A stretch of DNA of 25,448 bases from JBAZYK01 sp964582265 (GTDB lineage: Bacteria > Patescibacteriota > Gracilibacteria > UBA1369), in contig CAZOQT010000015.1 of assembly GCA_964582265.1 (NCBI GenBank), positions 1 through 25,448 on the forward strand. The letters run 5' to 3'. Positions 14,311-22,522 of the stretch are shown piece after piece. Within the stretch, counting starts at the first letter, position 1; every line of letters starts with the position of its first letter. Both the position numbers and the translations under genes were made by a program. A model generated the notes under the pieces. That model saw only the letters and a program-made list of their open reading frames with translations. It ran no database searches and was not told the DNA's origin.

Positions 14311-15252
14311 ATGTCTGAAATTTATGATTTTTTAATTATTGGTGCTGGTTGTGCAGGAGCAAGTGGAGGAATGTACGGAGCACGTCTTAACTTAAAGACA
14401 GCAATGATTGGGGAACTTCCTGGAGGACTTATAACCACTACGCATTTGGTGGAAAATTGGCCAGGAATAAAGCAAATAAGCGGTCCGGACTTGGCAATGT
14501 CACTGCTGGATCATGCCATGAGCTATAATGTGCCTTTATTAAATGAAAGAGTTGTGGCGGTAGAAAGGGCAGTTGCTGCAGCGCCTGCGGGCAAGCAAAG
14601 TGGTTTTGTGGTTAAAACAAGCTCAAATGCATACAAAGCTAAAACGGTTTTGTTTGCAACGGGTACTGAACATAAAAAATTGGGGGTTCCTGGAGAGAAA
14701 GAACTCGCAAATAAAGGAGTTTCTTATTGCGCCTTATGCGATGCTGGATTCTTTAAAAATAAAGTGGTAGCGGTTGTGGGGAGTGGGGACTCTGCTGTTA
14801 AGGAAGCCAACTTGCTGGCTGAACACTGTGCAAAAGTTTACTTACTGATTCGCGGTGACGTCATAAAAGCGGAAGCTCCAAATCAAGCAAGGCTTCTGAG
14901 TAATTCCAAAATTGAAGTTAAATTTAAGACCGAAATTGCCGAAATTATTGGCACAGATAAAGTCGAAAAAGTTCGTCTTAAAAGCGGCGAAGAGCTTGAA
15001 ATGCAGGGGATTTTTGTGGCGGTTGGACATTTACCAATGTCAGGAATTGCGCGGGATTTAGGCGTGGAACTAAATGGACACGGCGAAATCATTATTAATC
15101 GCCAATCTCAAACCAATCTGCCAGGTATTTTTGCGGCAGGAGATGTAACAGACAGCAAATTTAAACAAGCTATTACGGGTTCATCTGAAGCTGTGGTGGC
15201 GTCTTATTTTGCTTATGATTACTTAAGCCGGAATGAAGTAGTGTTTGAGTAA
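14311..15252 (+). CDS. trxB: thioredoxin-reductase-like flavoprotein
   Basis: A protein of 313 residues with the two-domain TrxR layout. The N-terminal FAD site is GAGCAG (11-16), with the second FAD motif GIFAAGDVTD near the C-terminus. The redox pair is C140/C143 (YCALCDAGFF; CALC rather than the common CATC). The nucleotide domain has GSGDSA (157-162). The usual HRRxxFRA motif for the NADPH 2'-phosphate is replaced by LLIRGDVIKAEA (178-189). The electron donor may therefore be NADH or another carrier rather than NADPH. It follows the peroxiredoxin on the same strand and is its likely reductant, directly or through a thioredoxin encoded elsewhere. Confidence 0.9.
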   Translation: MSEIYDFLIIGAGCAGASGGMYGARLNLKTAMIGELPGGLITTTHLVENWPGIKQISGPDLAMSLLDHAMSYNVPLLNERVVAVERAVAAAPAGKQSGFVVKTSSNAYKAKTVLFATGTEHKKLGVPGEKELANKGVSYCALCDAGFFKNKVVAVVGSGDSAVKEANLLAEHCAKVYLLIRGDVIKAEAPNQARLLSNSKIEVKFKTEIAEIIGTDKVEKVRLKSGEELEMQGIFVAVGHLPMSGIARDLGVELNGHGEIIINRQSQTNLPGIFAAGDVTDSKFKQAITGSSEAVVASYFAYDYLSRNEVVFE

Positions 15253-15273
15253 TTGATCATAGTACGCACCGTC

Positions 15274-15717
15274 TCAATCCCTTTTTTCGCTCTTTTTTAG
15301 AAATTGCTCTGCTTTTTGTAGAACTGTTTTGGCGGTTATGAAAGTCGTCTTTTGGTATGCCTGATCAAATGGCAGCCATAAATAACCTTTATGCTCAAAG
15401 GAAATAGTTACTTTTTTTTGCGTGGTTCGCGCTAAGAAAAACATGACATCTTTGTGCATTTTTTGGCTTCCTCGCATATAGAAATAGTCAATTTGATGCG
15501 AAAATCCTTCTATCCAAATAATTTCTTTAATTCCGGTTTCTTCTATTAGTTCTCTATACGCGGCCTGATGATCTGTTTCATCACCTTCTACGTGCCCTTT
15601 AGGAAGGTCATAGTGGCCCCCTGGGTAATGCAAAATCAAATATTCCCTCCCCTCTTTTAACTGACGAAAAATTACAATTCCGGCAGATCTTTCAAATATG
15701 ACGTTTTGCTTTTCCAT
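15274..15717 (-). CDS. Nudix hydrolase (Ap4A-hydrolase-like)
   Basis: A 147-residue single-domain Nudix protein. The Nudix box GX5EX7REUXEEXGU is perfect: it starts at GHVEGDE and ends RELIEETGI. The surrounding blocks (SAGIVIFRQ, HYPGGHYDLPKGHVEG) resemble bis(5'-nucleosyl)-tetraphosphatases, which cut Ap4A-type dinucleotides or related nucleoside diphosphate compounds. The exact substrate is not evident. An AAAGAA lies shortly before the ATG. It converges with the reductase gene, with 21 bases between their stops. Confidence 0.9.
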   Translation of the reverse strand: MEKQNVIFERSAGIVIFRQLKEGREYLILHYPGGHYDLPKGHVEGDETDHQAAYRELIEETGIKEIIWIEGFSHQIDYFYMRGSQKMHKDVMFFLARTTQKKVTISFEHKGYLWLPFDQAYQKTTFITAKTVLQKAEQFLKKSEKRD

Positions 15718-15815
15718 TAAATTCTTTTAAAATGATGTTGATGCGCTTTTCTGTGATTTTGCGGACACTAATACCGCGAACGTGTATATATTAAAACTTT
15801 GTTTAAAATTTAGCT

Positions 15816-16787
15816 ATGCTAACTGGACAAGAAAAAATTTCGGAGCTAATTAAGATCTTTCCAAAGGCAAAAAAGATCTTGGCCGCGTATGGTTTAACGG
15901 TAGAAGCGGAAGCTCATTTTAAGTATAAAAGTTTGGCGCACGCGGCTTTAACGCAAAAAATATCTTTAAAAAAATTGCTGAATGAATTGGCCGAAGTCAC
16001 TGGCCAAAAGGTACGCGCTGTTGAGGTTAAAGGCTTAAATGCAGGTGTAAAGCCAGGCTTTAGGCATGGTACACCAAGTGGGATTGGCAAAACGATTGTT
16101 GTGCATAGCGGCAAAGGTGGAGTGGGCAAAACATTTGTGTCTGTAAATTTGGCGACTTATTTGGCTATGGAGGGATATAAAGTTGGTTTACTTGATGGAG
16201 ATGTTGATTGCCCAAATGTAATGGAAGTGCTTAAAATAAATGGAAAATTGATAGCGAGCGAGAATAAAAAAATTCTGCCGCTAGAGAAGTTTAATTTGAA
16301 AGTGGTTTCTATGGCACCTCTTTTAGCGCATTCTGATCAGCCTTTAATGTGGCGTGGACCGATTATTTCCAGAGTGATTGAGCAATTTGTGCACGACACA
16401 GAATGGGGAGATTTGGATTTTTTAGTGGTGGATTTGCCTTCTGGAACCGGGGATGCGCCTTTGACTTTACTTAATATATTGGATCAACCAAATTTTGTAG
16501 CGATTACAACCTCACAAAATTTAGCGCTTTTGGACTGCAAAAAATCTATTAAAATGGCGCAGAAATTAAATTTGCGTGTTTTAGGTGTGGTGGAAAATAT
16601 GTCCGGATCGATTTTTGGGAAAGGTGGAGGTCAAAAAATTTCAGAAGATTTAGGTGTGCCGCTTTTGGGTGCGATTGAAATGAAGGCCGAATACGCAAGA
16701 CTGGAAACAACAGGTAAGCCGGCAGTTTTGCGCTCGAACGAGCTTAAATCTGTATTTGCAAAGATGGTAAAAACAATGAAGCTTTAA
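15816..16787 (+). CDS. Mrp/ApbC (NBP35-type) ATPase with N-terminal DUF1858-like domain
   Basis: The protein has 323 residues. Residues about 5-62 look like a DUF1858-type helical domain (ISELIKIFPKAKKILAAYGL ... SLKKLLNEL), but its usual Cys pair is absent. Residues 90-323 are a ParA/MinD-like Mrp ATPase: deviant Walker A SGKGGVGKT (98-106), the DGDVDCPN block, WRGPIISRVIEQF and VVDLPSGTGDAPLTL. Mrp/ApbC proteins carry Fe-S clusters to target enzymes. Here the segment after ENMSG runs directly into IFGKGGG, so the CPxC cluster-binding pair of canonical Mrp is missing. The DUF59 domain that is often fused N-terminally is instead found as the separate gene at 8559. Confidence 0.88.
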   Translation: MLTGQEKISELIKIFPKAKKILAAYGLTVEAEAHFKYKSLAHAALTQKISLKKLLNELAEVTGQKVRAVEVKGLNAGVKPGFRHGTPSGIGKTIVVHSGKGGVGKTFVSVNLATYLAMEGYKVGLLDGDVDCPNVMEVLKINGKLIASENKKILPLEKFNLKVVSMAPLLAHSDQPLMWRGPIISRVIEQFVHDTEWGDLDFLVVDLPSGTGDAPLTLLNILDQPNFVAITTSQNLALLDCKKSIKMAQKLNLRVLGVVENMSGSIFGKGGGQKISEDLGVPLLGAIEMKAEYARLETTGKPAVLRSNELKSVFAKMVKTMKL

Positions 16788-16830
16788 ATCCGGTTTTCAT
16801 CATGCTAAAATGGGCCGGCGTATAAAATTA

Positions 16831-16916
16831 GGGCGAGTGGCGAAATGGCAGACGCGCTACGTTCAGGTCGTAGTGATCGCAAGATCATGGAGGTTCAAGT
16901 CCTCTCTCGCCCACCA
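16831..16916 (+). tRNA. tRNA-Leu (anticodon CAG)
   Basis: The acceptor stem GGGCGAG (16831-16837) pairs with CTCGCCC, followed by a genome-encoded ACCA. The anticodon stem CTACG/CGTAG encloses the loop TTCAGGT with CAG at 16864-16866. The long variable arm TGATC-GCAA-GATCA is a perfect hairpin, as expected of class II leucine tRNAs. The T arm GAGG-TTCAAGT-CCTC is intact. A TATAAA box at 16821-16826 may be its promoter. It reads CUG codons. Confidence 0.96.
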
Positions 16917-16917
16917 A

Positions 16918-17802
16918 TTATTTGCACTCCATCGCAGTTTGCAGGTTTTTTAAATTGTCACGCATTACGGTGACGTAATTTTTGCCCTGGGCGATTTCTT
17001 CATCTGTAAGCCCTTCAAGTGGATTTAATATTAAAGTTTGTGCGCCAGTCTCATTAGCCAAAGTATCCGCAATTTTAGGACTGACCAAACTTTCTGTTAA
17101 AATAAACTTAATCTTTTTTTGACGTATTGTCTCCGAAAGTTCTGCCATTTCTTTTGGAGATGGTTCAGCTTCTGGAGAAAGCCCAGAAATCGCAATCATG
17201 TTTAAATTATAACGTTTGGCAAGATAGCCAAAGGCAGCATGATTTGTAACAAAATCATTGGTGCCACAAGCATTTAATCCACCTTTAAACGCCTGATCAA
17301 GTTCTTGCAGTTCCTTTGTGAATTTTTGGGCATTTTCTTGAAAAACAGGTGCCTCTGCTGGTTCAATTTCGCTTAATTTTTGCGCAACAAATTGCACTTC
17401 TTTGCTGAAATTTACTGGGTCCAACCAAATGTGTGGATCTGAAGAAGCATTTAAAGCCTCAGACAAATTTAGTATTTTTACCTCTCCTGGTAATTCCGTA
17501 AGTGCTTTTTTTGCCCATGGTTCAAGGCCAAGGCCATTTACAACTACTAAATCAGCTTCATTTAAAGCGACAATATCTTTTGGAGTTGGCTCATATTCGT
17601 GCGGTTCAGCACCCGCTGGAACAATATTTCTAATTGTAACCTTTTCTCCTCCAATCTTTTTAACAATTTCGTAAAGTGGGTAAAAACTTGTAATGACATT
17701 TATTTTTTGGGTGCTATTTACACTTGATTCAGTGCATCCACTCAAAACAGTAAGCATTGTAATAAGCACAAAAACAACCAATGTTAATAAACTTTTTTTC
17801 AT
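16918..17802 (-). CDS. znuA: ZnuA-like zinc/manganese-binding lipoprotein of an ABC transporter
   Basis: A cluster A-I metal-binding protein. The ATG at 17802 gives 294 residues with a lipoprotein signal (MKKSLLTLVVFVL...) and lipobox LSGC with C23. Metal ligands are the His of AGAEPHEYEPTPKD, of SDPHIWLDP and of TNHAAFGYL, and an acid near LTESLVSPK. The His/Asp-rich loop of many ZnuA proteins is missing, so manganese is possible as well as zinc. The permease and ATPase are not in the window. It runs with the glycerate-kinase operon but has its own palindromic operator upstream. The stop lies one base from the end of the convergent tRNA gene. Confidence 0.9.
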   Translation of the reverse strand: MKKSLLTLVVFVLITMLTVLSGCTESSVNSTQKINVITSFYPLYEIVKKIGGEKVTIRNIVPAGAEPHEYEPTPKDIVALNEADLVVVNGLGLEPWAKKALTELPGEVKILNLSEALNASSDPHIWLDPVNFSKEVQFVAQKLSEIEPAEAPVFQENAQKFTKELQELDQAFKGGLNACGTNDFVTNHAAFGYLAKRYNLNMIAISGLSPEAEPSPKEMAELSETIRQKKIKFILTESLVSPKIADTLANETGAQTLILNPLEGLTDEEIAQGKNYVTVMRDNLKNLQTAMECK

Positions 17803-17839
17803 AAAAAAAATTAATGAATTTGATTTCAACTTATCCTAA

Positions 17840-17856
17840 TTGCAATATTATTGCAA
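17840..17856. promoter_or_regulatory. perfect 17-base palindrome, candidate Zur/Fur-family operator
   Basis: TTGCAATATTATTGCAA consists of perfect 8-base arms around one central base. The inner part has the 7-1-7 geometry of Fur/Zur boxes. It lies in the 75 bases between glycerate kinase and the metal-binding lipoprotein gene, about 38 bases before that gene's ATG. Repression of metal uptake by a metalloregulator is the natural reading; no such regulator gene is in the window. Confidence 0.55.
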
Positions 17857-17877
17857 GTAAAAAATTGGAAATTCAAT

Positions 17878-19167
17878 TCACCGTATTATCAAAATCAAGT
17901 CACCTAAATTTGTCCCAGTGGCACCAGTCTTAATTAGGCCACCTGTTTTCTTAAAGAAAGTATATGAGTCGTTCCTTGCTAAAAATTTTGGTATTTCCAG
18001 CCCCATTTTTTTAGCAACTTCTACATTTTGTGTTGTACCAATAACGCCAGCAATCAGCTCTGGGCAAATGCCGTCAATTCCGTCAGTCCCAATAGAAAGC
18101 ATGATTTGGTCCTTTTTAAAATGTGGCAATGCGCTTAATACAAATTCCTGATTGCGCCCACCGTAACCGCTTCCTTTGCAGGTTACAGTTGTTTCGCCAG
18201 CTGCAATAAAAATCGAATTATCATTATTACTATTCTTGATTTCCGCCTCGTTTAGCCATTTACTTGCAACCTCTTTGGCTTCGCCCTGGATCAATTCTTT
18301 AGAAACAGTAACCTTGAATCCAAGTTTTTTTGCTTTTTCTGCTGCAAATTTCAATGCCGTAAAATGATCCGCAATAATCTTGATTTTAACATTCTTAAAA
18401 ATTTCTGCTTTTTTAAAATTACCCTTCTCTTTTTTTGACTTATTTGCAGCCTTTGAATCTTCTAATTTTTTAATGATTTTAGAACTTGCTTTGACATTGT
18501 ACTTTTCCAAAATTTTTAGCGCGTCTGCCGGTGTTGAACTATCCTCAGATATGGGACCCGAAGCAATCGAACTTAAATCATTGCCTATTACATCAGAAAT
18601 AACCAATCCCCAAACTGTTGCCGGATAAAGAATTTCAGCAAATTTGCCTCCTTTTACGGATGAAATTTGTTTACGTACAGTATTTAATTCTTGAATTGGC
18701 GCACCAGCTTTTAATAATTGCTTGGTCAAATTAATTTCGTCTGGTAAAGAAATTCCAGGCAGTGGCGCAATAAACATGGCTGAGCCACCGCCGCTAATTA
18801 AAACAATCGCAAGATCGTTTTTTTGCAGCATGCGTCCGGCCTCAATCATTTTTTTGGTTTTAAGGACTCCCTTTTGCGTAGGCAACGGATGTCCTTCATC
18901 AGCCAACAAGATAAGATCAGCTTTACGTGTATGGAATTTTTTCAATGATTCTTCTGTAGCTTTGGCCATTTGATGAGCGGCCTTTCCAATCGAAAAAATT
19001 ACAATTCGTTTATACTGATTCAGATTTTTCTTTTTAAAAAAATCGCCAATCAAATTCTGTGGCGATAACTTTTCCAAAACAGTGTCCACAATATTAAATA
19101 AGGCAGTGGACTTATTTGCTTTATCTTGTGGCAAATCTGCTAAAATTTCTTTTCGATTTAGAATCAT
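17878..19167 (-). CDS. glycerate 2-kinase (GckA/TtuD, MOFRL family)
   Basis: A protein of 429 residues with the two-domain layout of bacterial glycerate 2-kinases. It shows FSIGKAA (58-64, with the conserved Lys), ISGGGSA (124-130), LNTVRKQISSVKGGK (161-175), SDVIGNDLSSIASGP (191-205), and the C-terminal MOFRL block (SIGTDGIDG, then ARNDSYTFF and TGATGTNLGD). It phosphorylates D-glycerate with ATP, giving 2-phosphoglycerate for glycolysis. It lies 26 bases after a 2-hydroxyacid dehydrogenase on the same strand, which could provide its substrate. A Lys-rich insertion lies around residues 230-260. Confidence 0.92.
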   Translation of the reverse strand: MILNRKEILADLPQDKANKSTALFNIVDTVLEKLSPQNLIGDFFKKKNLNQYKRIVIFSIGKAAHQMAKATEESLKKFHTRKADLILLADEGHPLPTQKGVLKTKKMIEAGRMLQKNDLAIVLISGGGSAMFIAPLPGISLPDEINLTKQLLKAGAPIQELNTVRKQISSVKGGKFAEILYPATVWGLVISDVIGNDLSSIASGPISEDSSTPADALKILEKYNVKASSKIIKKLEDSKAANKSKKEKGNFKKAEIFKNVKIKIIADHFTALKFAAEKAKKLGFKVTVSKELIQGEAKEVASKWLNEAEIKNSNNDNSIFIAAGETTVTCKGSGYGGRNQEFVLSALPHFKKDQIMLSIGTDGIDGICPELIAGVIGTTQNVEVAKKMGLEIPKFLARNDSYTFFKKTGGLIKTGATGTNLGDLILIIR

Positions 19168-19193
19168 TTAAATTTGATTAAATCGCGAAGTGT

Positions 19194-20171
19194 TTAAGCA
19201 AGCTGGTCTTTATTAACACAAAATTCAGGCATTTTGCCTTCAAGCGCATCAATTAAATTTTGAACTGCAATCTCCGCCATCTTGTTTCTGGTCCATAAGG
19301 TTGCACTGGCAATGTGTGGAACAATCACAACGTTTTCCAGGTCTGTTAAGCCTGGCTCAAGCGCTGGTTCATTTTCATACACGTCCAACCCCGCGGAAAA
19401 GATCTTCTTCTCTTTCAAGGCTTTTACAAGCGCCTTTTCATCAACAACCGGACCACGCGCAGTATTGATCAAGATGCAATTTGATTTCATTTGAGCAAAT
19501 TCCTTTTCCCCAATCATATGCCTTGTTGCTTCTGTCAAATTAACGTGAATGGAGATGAAATCGCTTTCCTTTAATAAAGTTTCCAAGTCAACTTTTTTGG
19601 CGCCAATTTCCTTTTCTAAGGGTTCGTTACCAAATTGATCTACGTATAAAACTTTCATACCAAAGCCTTTGGCCATTTTCACTGCTACATTGCTGCCAAT
19701 TCTACCTGCCCCAATGATACCCAAAGTTTTCCCTGGAATATCCTGTCCTAAGAATAAAAGTGGTCCCCAAGCCTTAAATTTACCTTCGCGAGTAAATTTA
19801 TCTGACTCTGTGATGCGTCGAGCACAAGCAAAAAGCAAAGCAATGGCTAAATCCGCTGTAGCGTCGGTTAAAACACCGGGAGTGTTTGTAACTTTAATTC
19901 CGCGCTTGCTGGCAGCGGCGAGATCAATATTATTAAATCCAACTGCATAGTTTGAAATAACTTTTAAATTTGGTCCTGCCGCAGCCATAACATCATCGCT
20001 CATGCCATCTGTTAATAGAGACAAAATGGCATCACACCCCTTAACTTTATTTATGAGTTCATCTTTGCCCAATACCCGTTCGCCTGCGTTCATTTCAAAA
20101 TCAGGATATTTGGCTCTTAATAGTTTTAAACCAGCTTCAGGAATTTCTCGAGTAACGTAGATTTTTGGCAT
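19194..20171 (-). CDS. D-isomer 2-hydroxyacid dehydrogenase (glyoxylate/hydroxypyruvate reductase type)
   Basis: The ATG at 20171 (MPKIYVTREIPEAG) gives 325 residues; an in-frame TTG at 20180 adds only three. The Rossmann motif is GIIGAGRIG (151-159), with D178 at the end of the second strand, favouring NADH over NADPH. Catalytic residues are R239 (INTARGPVVDE), E268 (DVYENEP) and H286 (VPHIASAT). The closest subgroup by these blocks is glyoxylate/hydroxypyruvate reductase (GyaR). The neighbouring glycerate kinase supports hydroxypyruvate to D-glycerate as the reaction. The 57 bases separating it from the aminotransferase gene hold an AATTAGTAATT repeat. Confidence 0.92.
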   Translation of the reverse strand: MPKIYVTREIPEAGLKLLRAKYPDFEMNAGERVLGKDELINKVKGCDAILSLLTDGMSDDVMAAAGPNLKVISNYAVGFNNIDLAAASKRGIKVTNTPGVLTDATADLAIALLFACARRITESDKFTREGKFKAWGPLLFLGQDIPGKTLGIIGAGRIGSNVAVKMAKGFGMKVLYVDQFGNEPLEKEIGAKKVDLETLLKESDFISIHVNLTEATRHMIGEKEFAQMKSNCILINTARGPVVDEKALVKALKEKKIFSAGLDVYENEPALEPGLTDLENVVIVPHIASATLWTRNKMAEIAVQNLIDALEGKMPEFCVNKDQLA

Positions 20172-20178
20172 GTTATCC

Positions 20179-20210
20179 AATTAGTAATTAAGAATTAGTA
20201 CTTAGTAATT
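20179..20210. repeat. AATTAGTAATT-type intergenic repeat
   Basis: Three imperfect copies of an AATTAGTAATT-like unit (AATTAGTAATTA, GAATTAGTA, CTTAGTAATT) fill the gap between the aminotransferase and dehydrogenase genes. The same word recurs at 24751-24780, upstream of rpmF. Confidence 0.6.
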
Positions 20211-20228
20211 CTTTTGGATTTTATTTTA

Positions 20229-21443
20229 TTAAGCGGCAACTGGTTGATAAATCTTTTCAATATATTCCTTCATACGGCGCATTCCTTCTTTAATATCCTG
20301 TTCAGAAGAAACATAAGAAAATCTGATGTAACCTTCACCATAAGCACCAAAGGCTGTACCTGGTAAAATTACAACATGAGCTTCACGCATAATTTTATCT
20401 GCAAGTTCAGAAGCTTTAATTCCTAATTTTGCCAAGATTGGCTTAACATTAACAAACAAATAGAACGCTCCCTTTGGAACTTTGCAACTAAAACCAGGAA
20501 CTTCGTTAACTAAACTCACCAACAAATCACGACGCTTCTTGTATTCTTCACGCATAGAAGCAACAGCTTCCTGTGGACCACTTAAGGCTTCCATACCTGC
20601 ATACTGAATCATGGCAGCAGTACAGGAAACATCGTTGATGATTAATTGTTCAAGTATTTGAGCCATTTGACGATTTTTGGTAACAGCCCAACCCAAACGC
20701 CAGCCGGTCATGGCATACGCTTTTGAAGCACCATTTAAAATTACAGTTCTTTCTGGCATTCCTTTAAAGCTGGTGATGGAAATATGCTCACCTTCATACA
20801 AAATCTGATCGTAAATTTCATCCGACAAAACCCACAAATCGTGTTTAATAGCCAAATCTGCAATTCCCTGTAAAACTTCGCGCTTAAGTACGCCACCTGT
20901 TGGATTTTGTGGGGAATTGATAATTAATAATTTGGTCTTTGGAGTAATTAACTTCTCTAAATCAGACAAGAGGAAATTAAAATCCTGCTCTTCTAAAAGT
21001 GGAAGTGGAACTGCTGTTCCGCCAAGGTAATTAACTACTGATTCATAAATTGGAAAGCCAGGATTTGGCACAATAACCTCATCACCTGGATCAATTAAAG
21101 CGTTGATCATATGGAACATGACTGGCTTTGCGCCTGGCATAACCACAACGTCTTCCATTGTATAAGCCTCACTAGAACGAGCGGAATATTTTTCCGCAAT
21201 TAATTTCCTGAATTCTGGAATACCTGGGGAAGGTGTGTAGTGAGTTTGATTAGCTTCAATGGCTTTGATTGCCGCTTTTTTTACATTTTCCGGTGAATCA
21301 AATGCTGGTTCTCCAATTTGTAGGTAAACCAACTTTTTACCTTGTGGTTCTAGTTCTTCACGTTCGAACTTTTTGGCTTTAGAGATCACTGAAAAGGCAT
21401 TCTCTGTACCAAGACGGGGAATTCTCTGGGAAAAGTTTTTCAT
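20229..21443 (-). CDS. class I/II PLP-dependent aminotransferase
   Basis: A 404-residue fold-type I aminotransferase of the aspartate-aminotransferase family. Residues visible are N180 (INSPQNPTGG), D208 and Y211 (LSDEIYDQILYE), the PLP lysine K241 (NGASKAYAMTGWRLGW) and the substrate-carboxylate Arg in YIRFSY near the C-terminus. The family moves amino groups between Asp, Ala, aromatic or other amino acids and 2-oxo acids. Because hydroxypyruvate reductase and glycerate kinase follow, serine or alanine with glyoxylate or hydroxypyruvate is a plausible substrate set, but specificity cannot be read from the sequence. It is the first gene of the leftward operon. Confidence 0.92.
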   Translation of the reverse strand: MKNFSQRIPRLGTENAFSVISKAKKFEREELEPQGKKLVYLQIGEPAFDSPENVKKAAIKAIEANQTHYTPSPGIPEFRKLIAEKYSARSSEAYTMEDVVVMPGAKPVMFHMINALIDPGDEVIVPNPGFPIYESVVNYLGGTAVPLPLLEEQDFNFLLSDLEKLITPKTKLLIINSPQNPTGGVLKREVLQGIADLAIKHDLWVLSDEIYDQILYEGEHISITSFKGMPERTVILNGASKAYAMTGWRLGWAVTKNRQMAQILEQLIINDVSCTAAMIQYAGMEALSGPQEAVASMREEYKKRRDLLVSLVNEVPGFSCKVPKGAFYLFVNVKPILAKLGIKASELADKIMREAHVVILPGTAFGAYGEGYIRFSYVSSEQDIKEGMRRMKEYIEKIYQPVAA

Positions 21444-21586
21444 AATGATAAGAAAAAAATTATGGCCAACTCCCTTTTACCTGCTTTAAGGTTTTTTATC
21501 AAATTTTTTCTTGAAAATATATTTGTTTGAAAAGCAATTTTGCTTTAAAATATGTCATGTTGTACGTCTTTCTTTATTAAATAAAT

Positions 21587-22519
21587 ATGCCAAAGAAAAT
21601 CAAAAAAATTAAAAGAAAAGATACATATCCTTCCTTTCTGATAGCGCTACTTTCTATTTTGGTGATTCTGCTGGTTGTGATGGTTTCGTTTTTTTCTAAA
21701 CCTGTATCGGATCAAACAAGTGACCTAATAAATGATGCCAACAGCCCAAAAACAGAGACTTCTACAACCAATGTTAAACCAAAGACCCAAAGTGAAACCG
21801 TTACCCAAGGCCCCGGCGCTCAATTGGCTAATACTCGCGTAAAGTACAAAATCGATCGTTTTAAAAAATTAGACCGACAACCATTGGAATTTCAGGTATT
21901 TGACTCAAAAAACAAACCGATTACTCCAAATGATTTAAAAATCGTAGACCAGGCAAAGCTTCATTACTTTGTTATTTCCTCAAATTTAAAAGAGTTTCAG
22001 CATTTACGTCCGGCATTTGCTGGAGGCAAATGGCTAACTGCAGCTAACTTACCCACTCCTGGAACTTATTATGCTTATGTAGTTTATACTCCAACATCAG
22101 GCCGTGAAGAGATTTTACGTACTGAACTTATTGTAAGAAATCCCAGTTCCGGATTACCTTTACCAACTTTAACTACCGACTTAAAAGCGGCAAATGGAGA
22201 CTATATTGCCCAGCTAAATTTGCAAAATCCAGTAATTTTCCAGCAGTCTAAACTTACTTTTGATCTGAAAAATAAGAACACTACGGCGGTCAGCAACTTG
22301 GTTTCTTTGTTTGGACAATTGGGGCACGTAGTCCTATTGCGTGAAGGCGACCCAGATACTTTCATTAATTTGTATCCTGTATCAAGCGATGCTCCAAAAG
22401 GACAAGTCAGCTTTGTAACATCTTTCTCTAAGGATGGAGCTTATATTGCTTTTGCGGAATTTAAACTGGGAACCAAGGTATATGTTTTCCCAATTGTATT
22501 TGAAATAAAAAATTCCTAA
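21587..22519 (+). CDS. membrane-anchored protein with tandem beta domains, related to secreted metal-associated families
   Basis: The protein has 310 residues. A basic N-terminus and one membrane helix (about 16-36) anchor it, followed by a Thr/Ser/Pro-rich linker (40-80) and two similar beta-domains (about 85-185 and 195-310). Domain 1 has LHYFVISSNLKEFQHLRP; domain 2 has LGHVVLLREGDPDTFINLYP. Both match the pattern of a secreted family with H-x-H-P motifs often found near copper or heavy-metal genes. Here the His pairs are mostly lost (QHLRP, INLYP). That relationship is from memory of the pattern. The next gene starts three bases after its stop, so the pair is one operon. Confidence 0.65.
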   Translation: MPKKIKKIKRKDTYPSFLIALLSILVILLVVMVSFFSKPVSDQTSDLINDANSPKTETSTTNVKPKTQSETVTQGPGAQLANTRVKYKIDRFKKLDRQPLEFQVFDSKNKPITPNDLKIVDQAKLHYFVISSNLKEFQHLRPAFAGGKWLTAANLPTPGTYYAYVVYTPTSGREEILRTELIVRNPSSGLPLPTLTTDLKAANGDYIAQLNLQNPVIFQQSKLTFDLKNKNTTAVSNLVSLFGQLGHVVLLREGDPDTFINLYPVSSDAPKGQVSFVTSFSKDGAYIAFAEFKLGTKVYVFPIVFEIKNS

Positions 22520-22522
22520 AGT

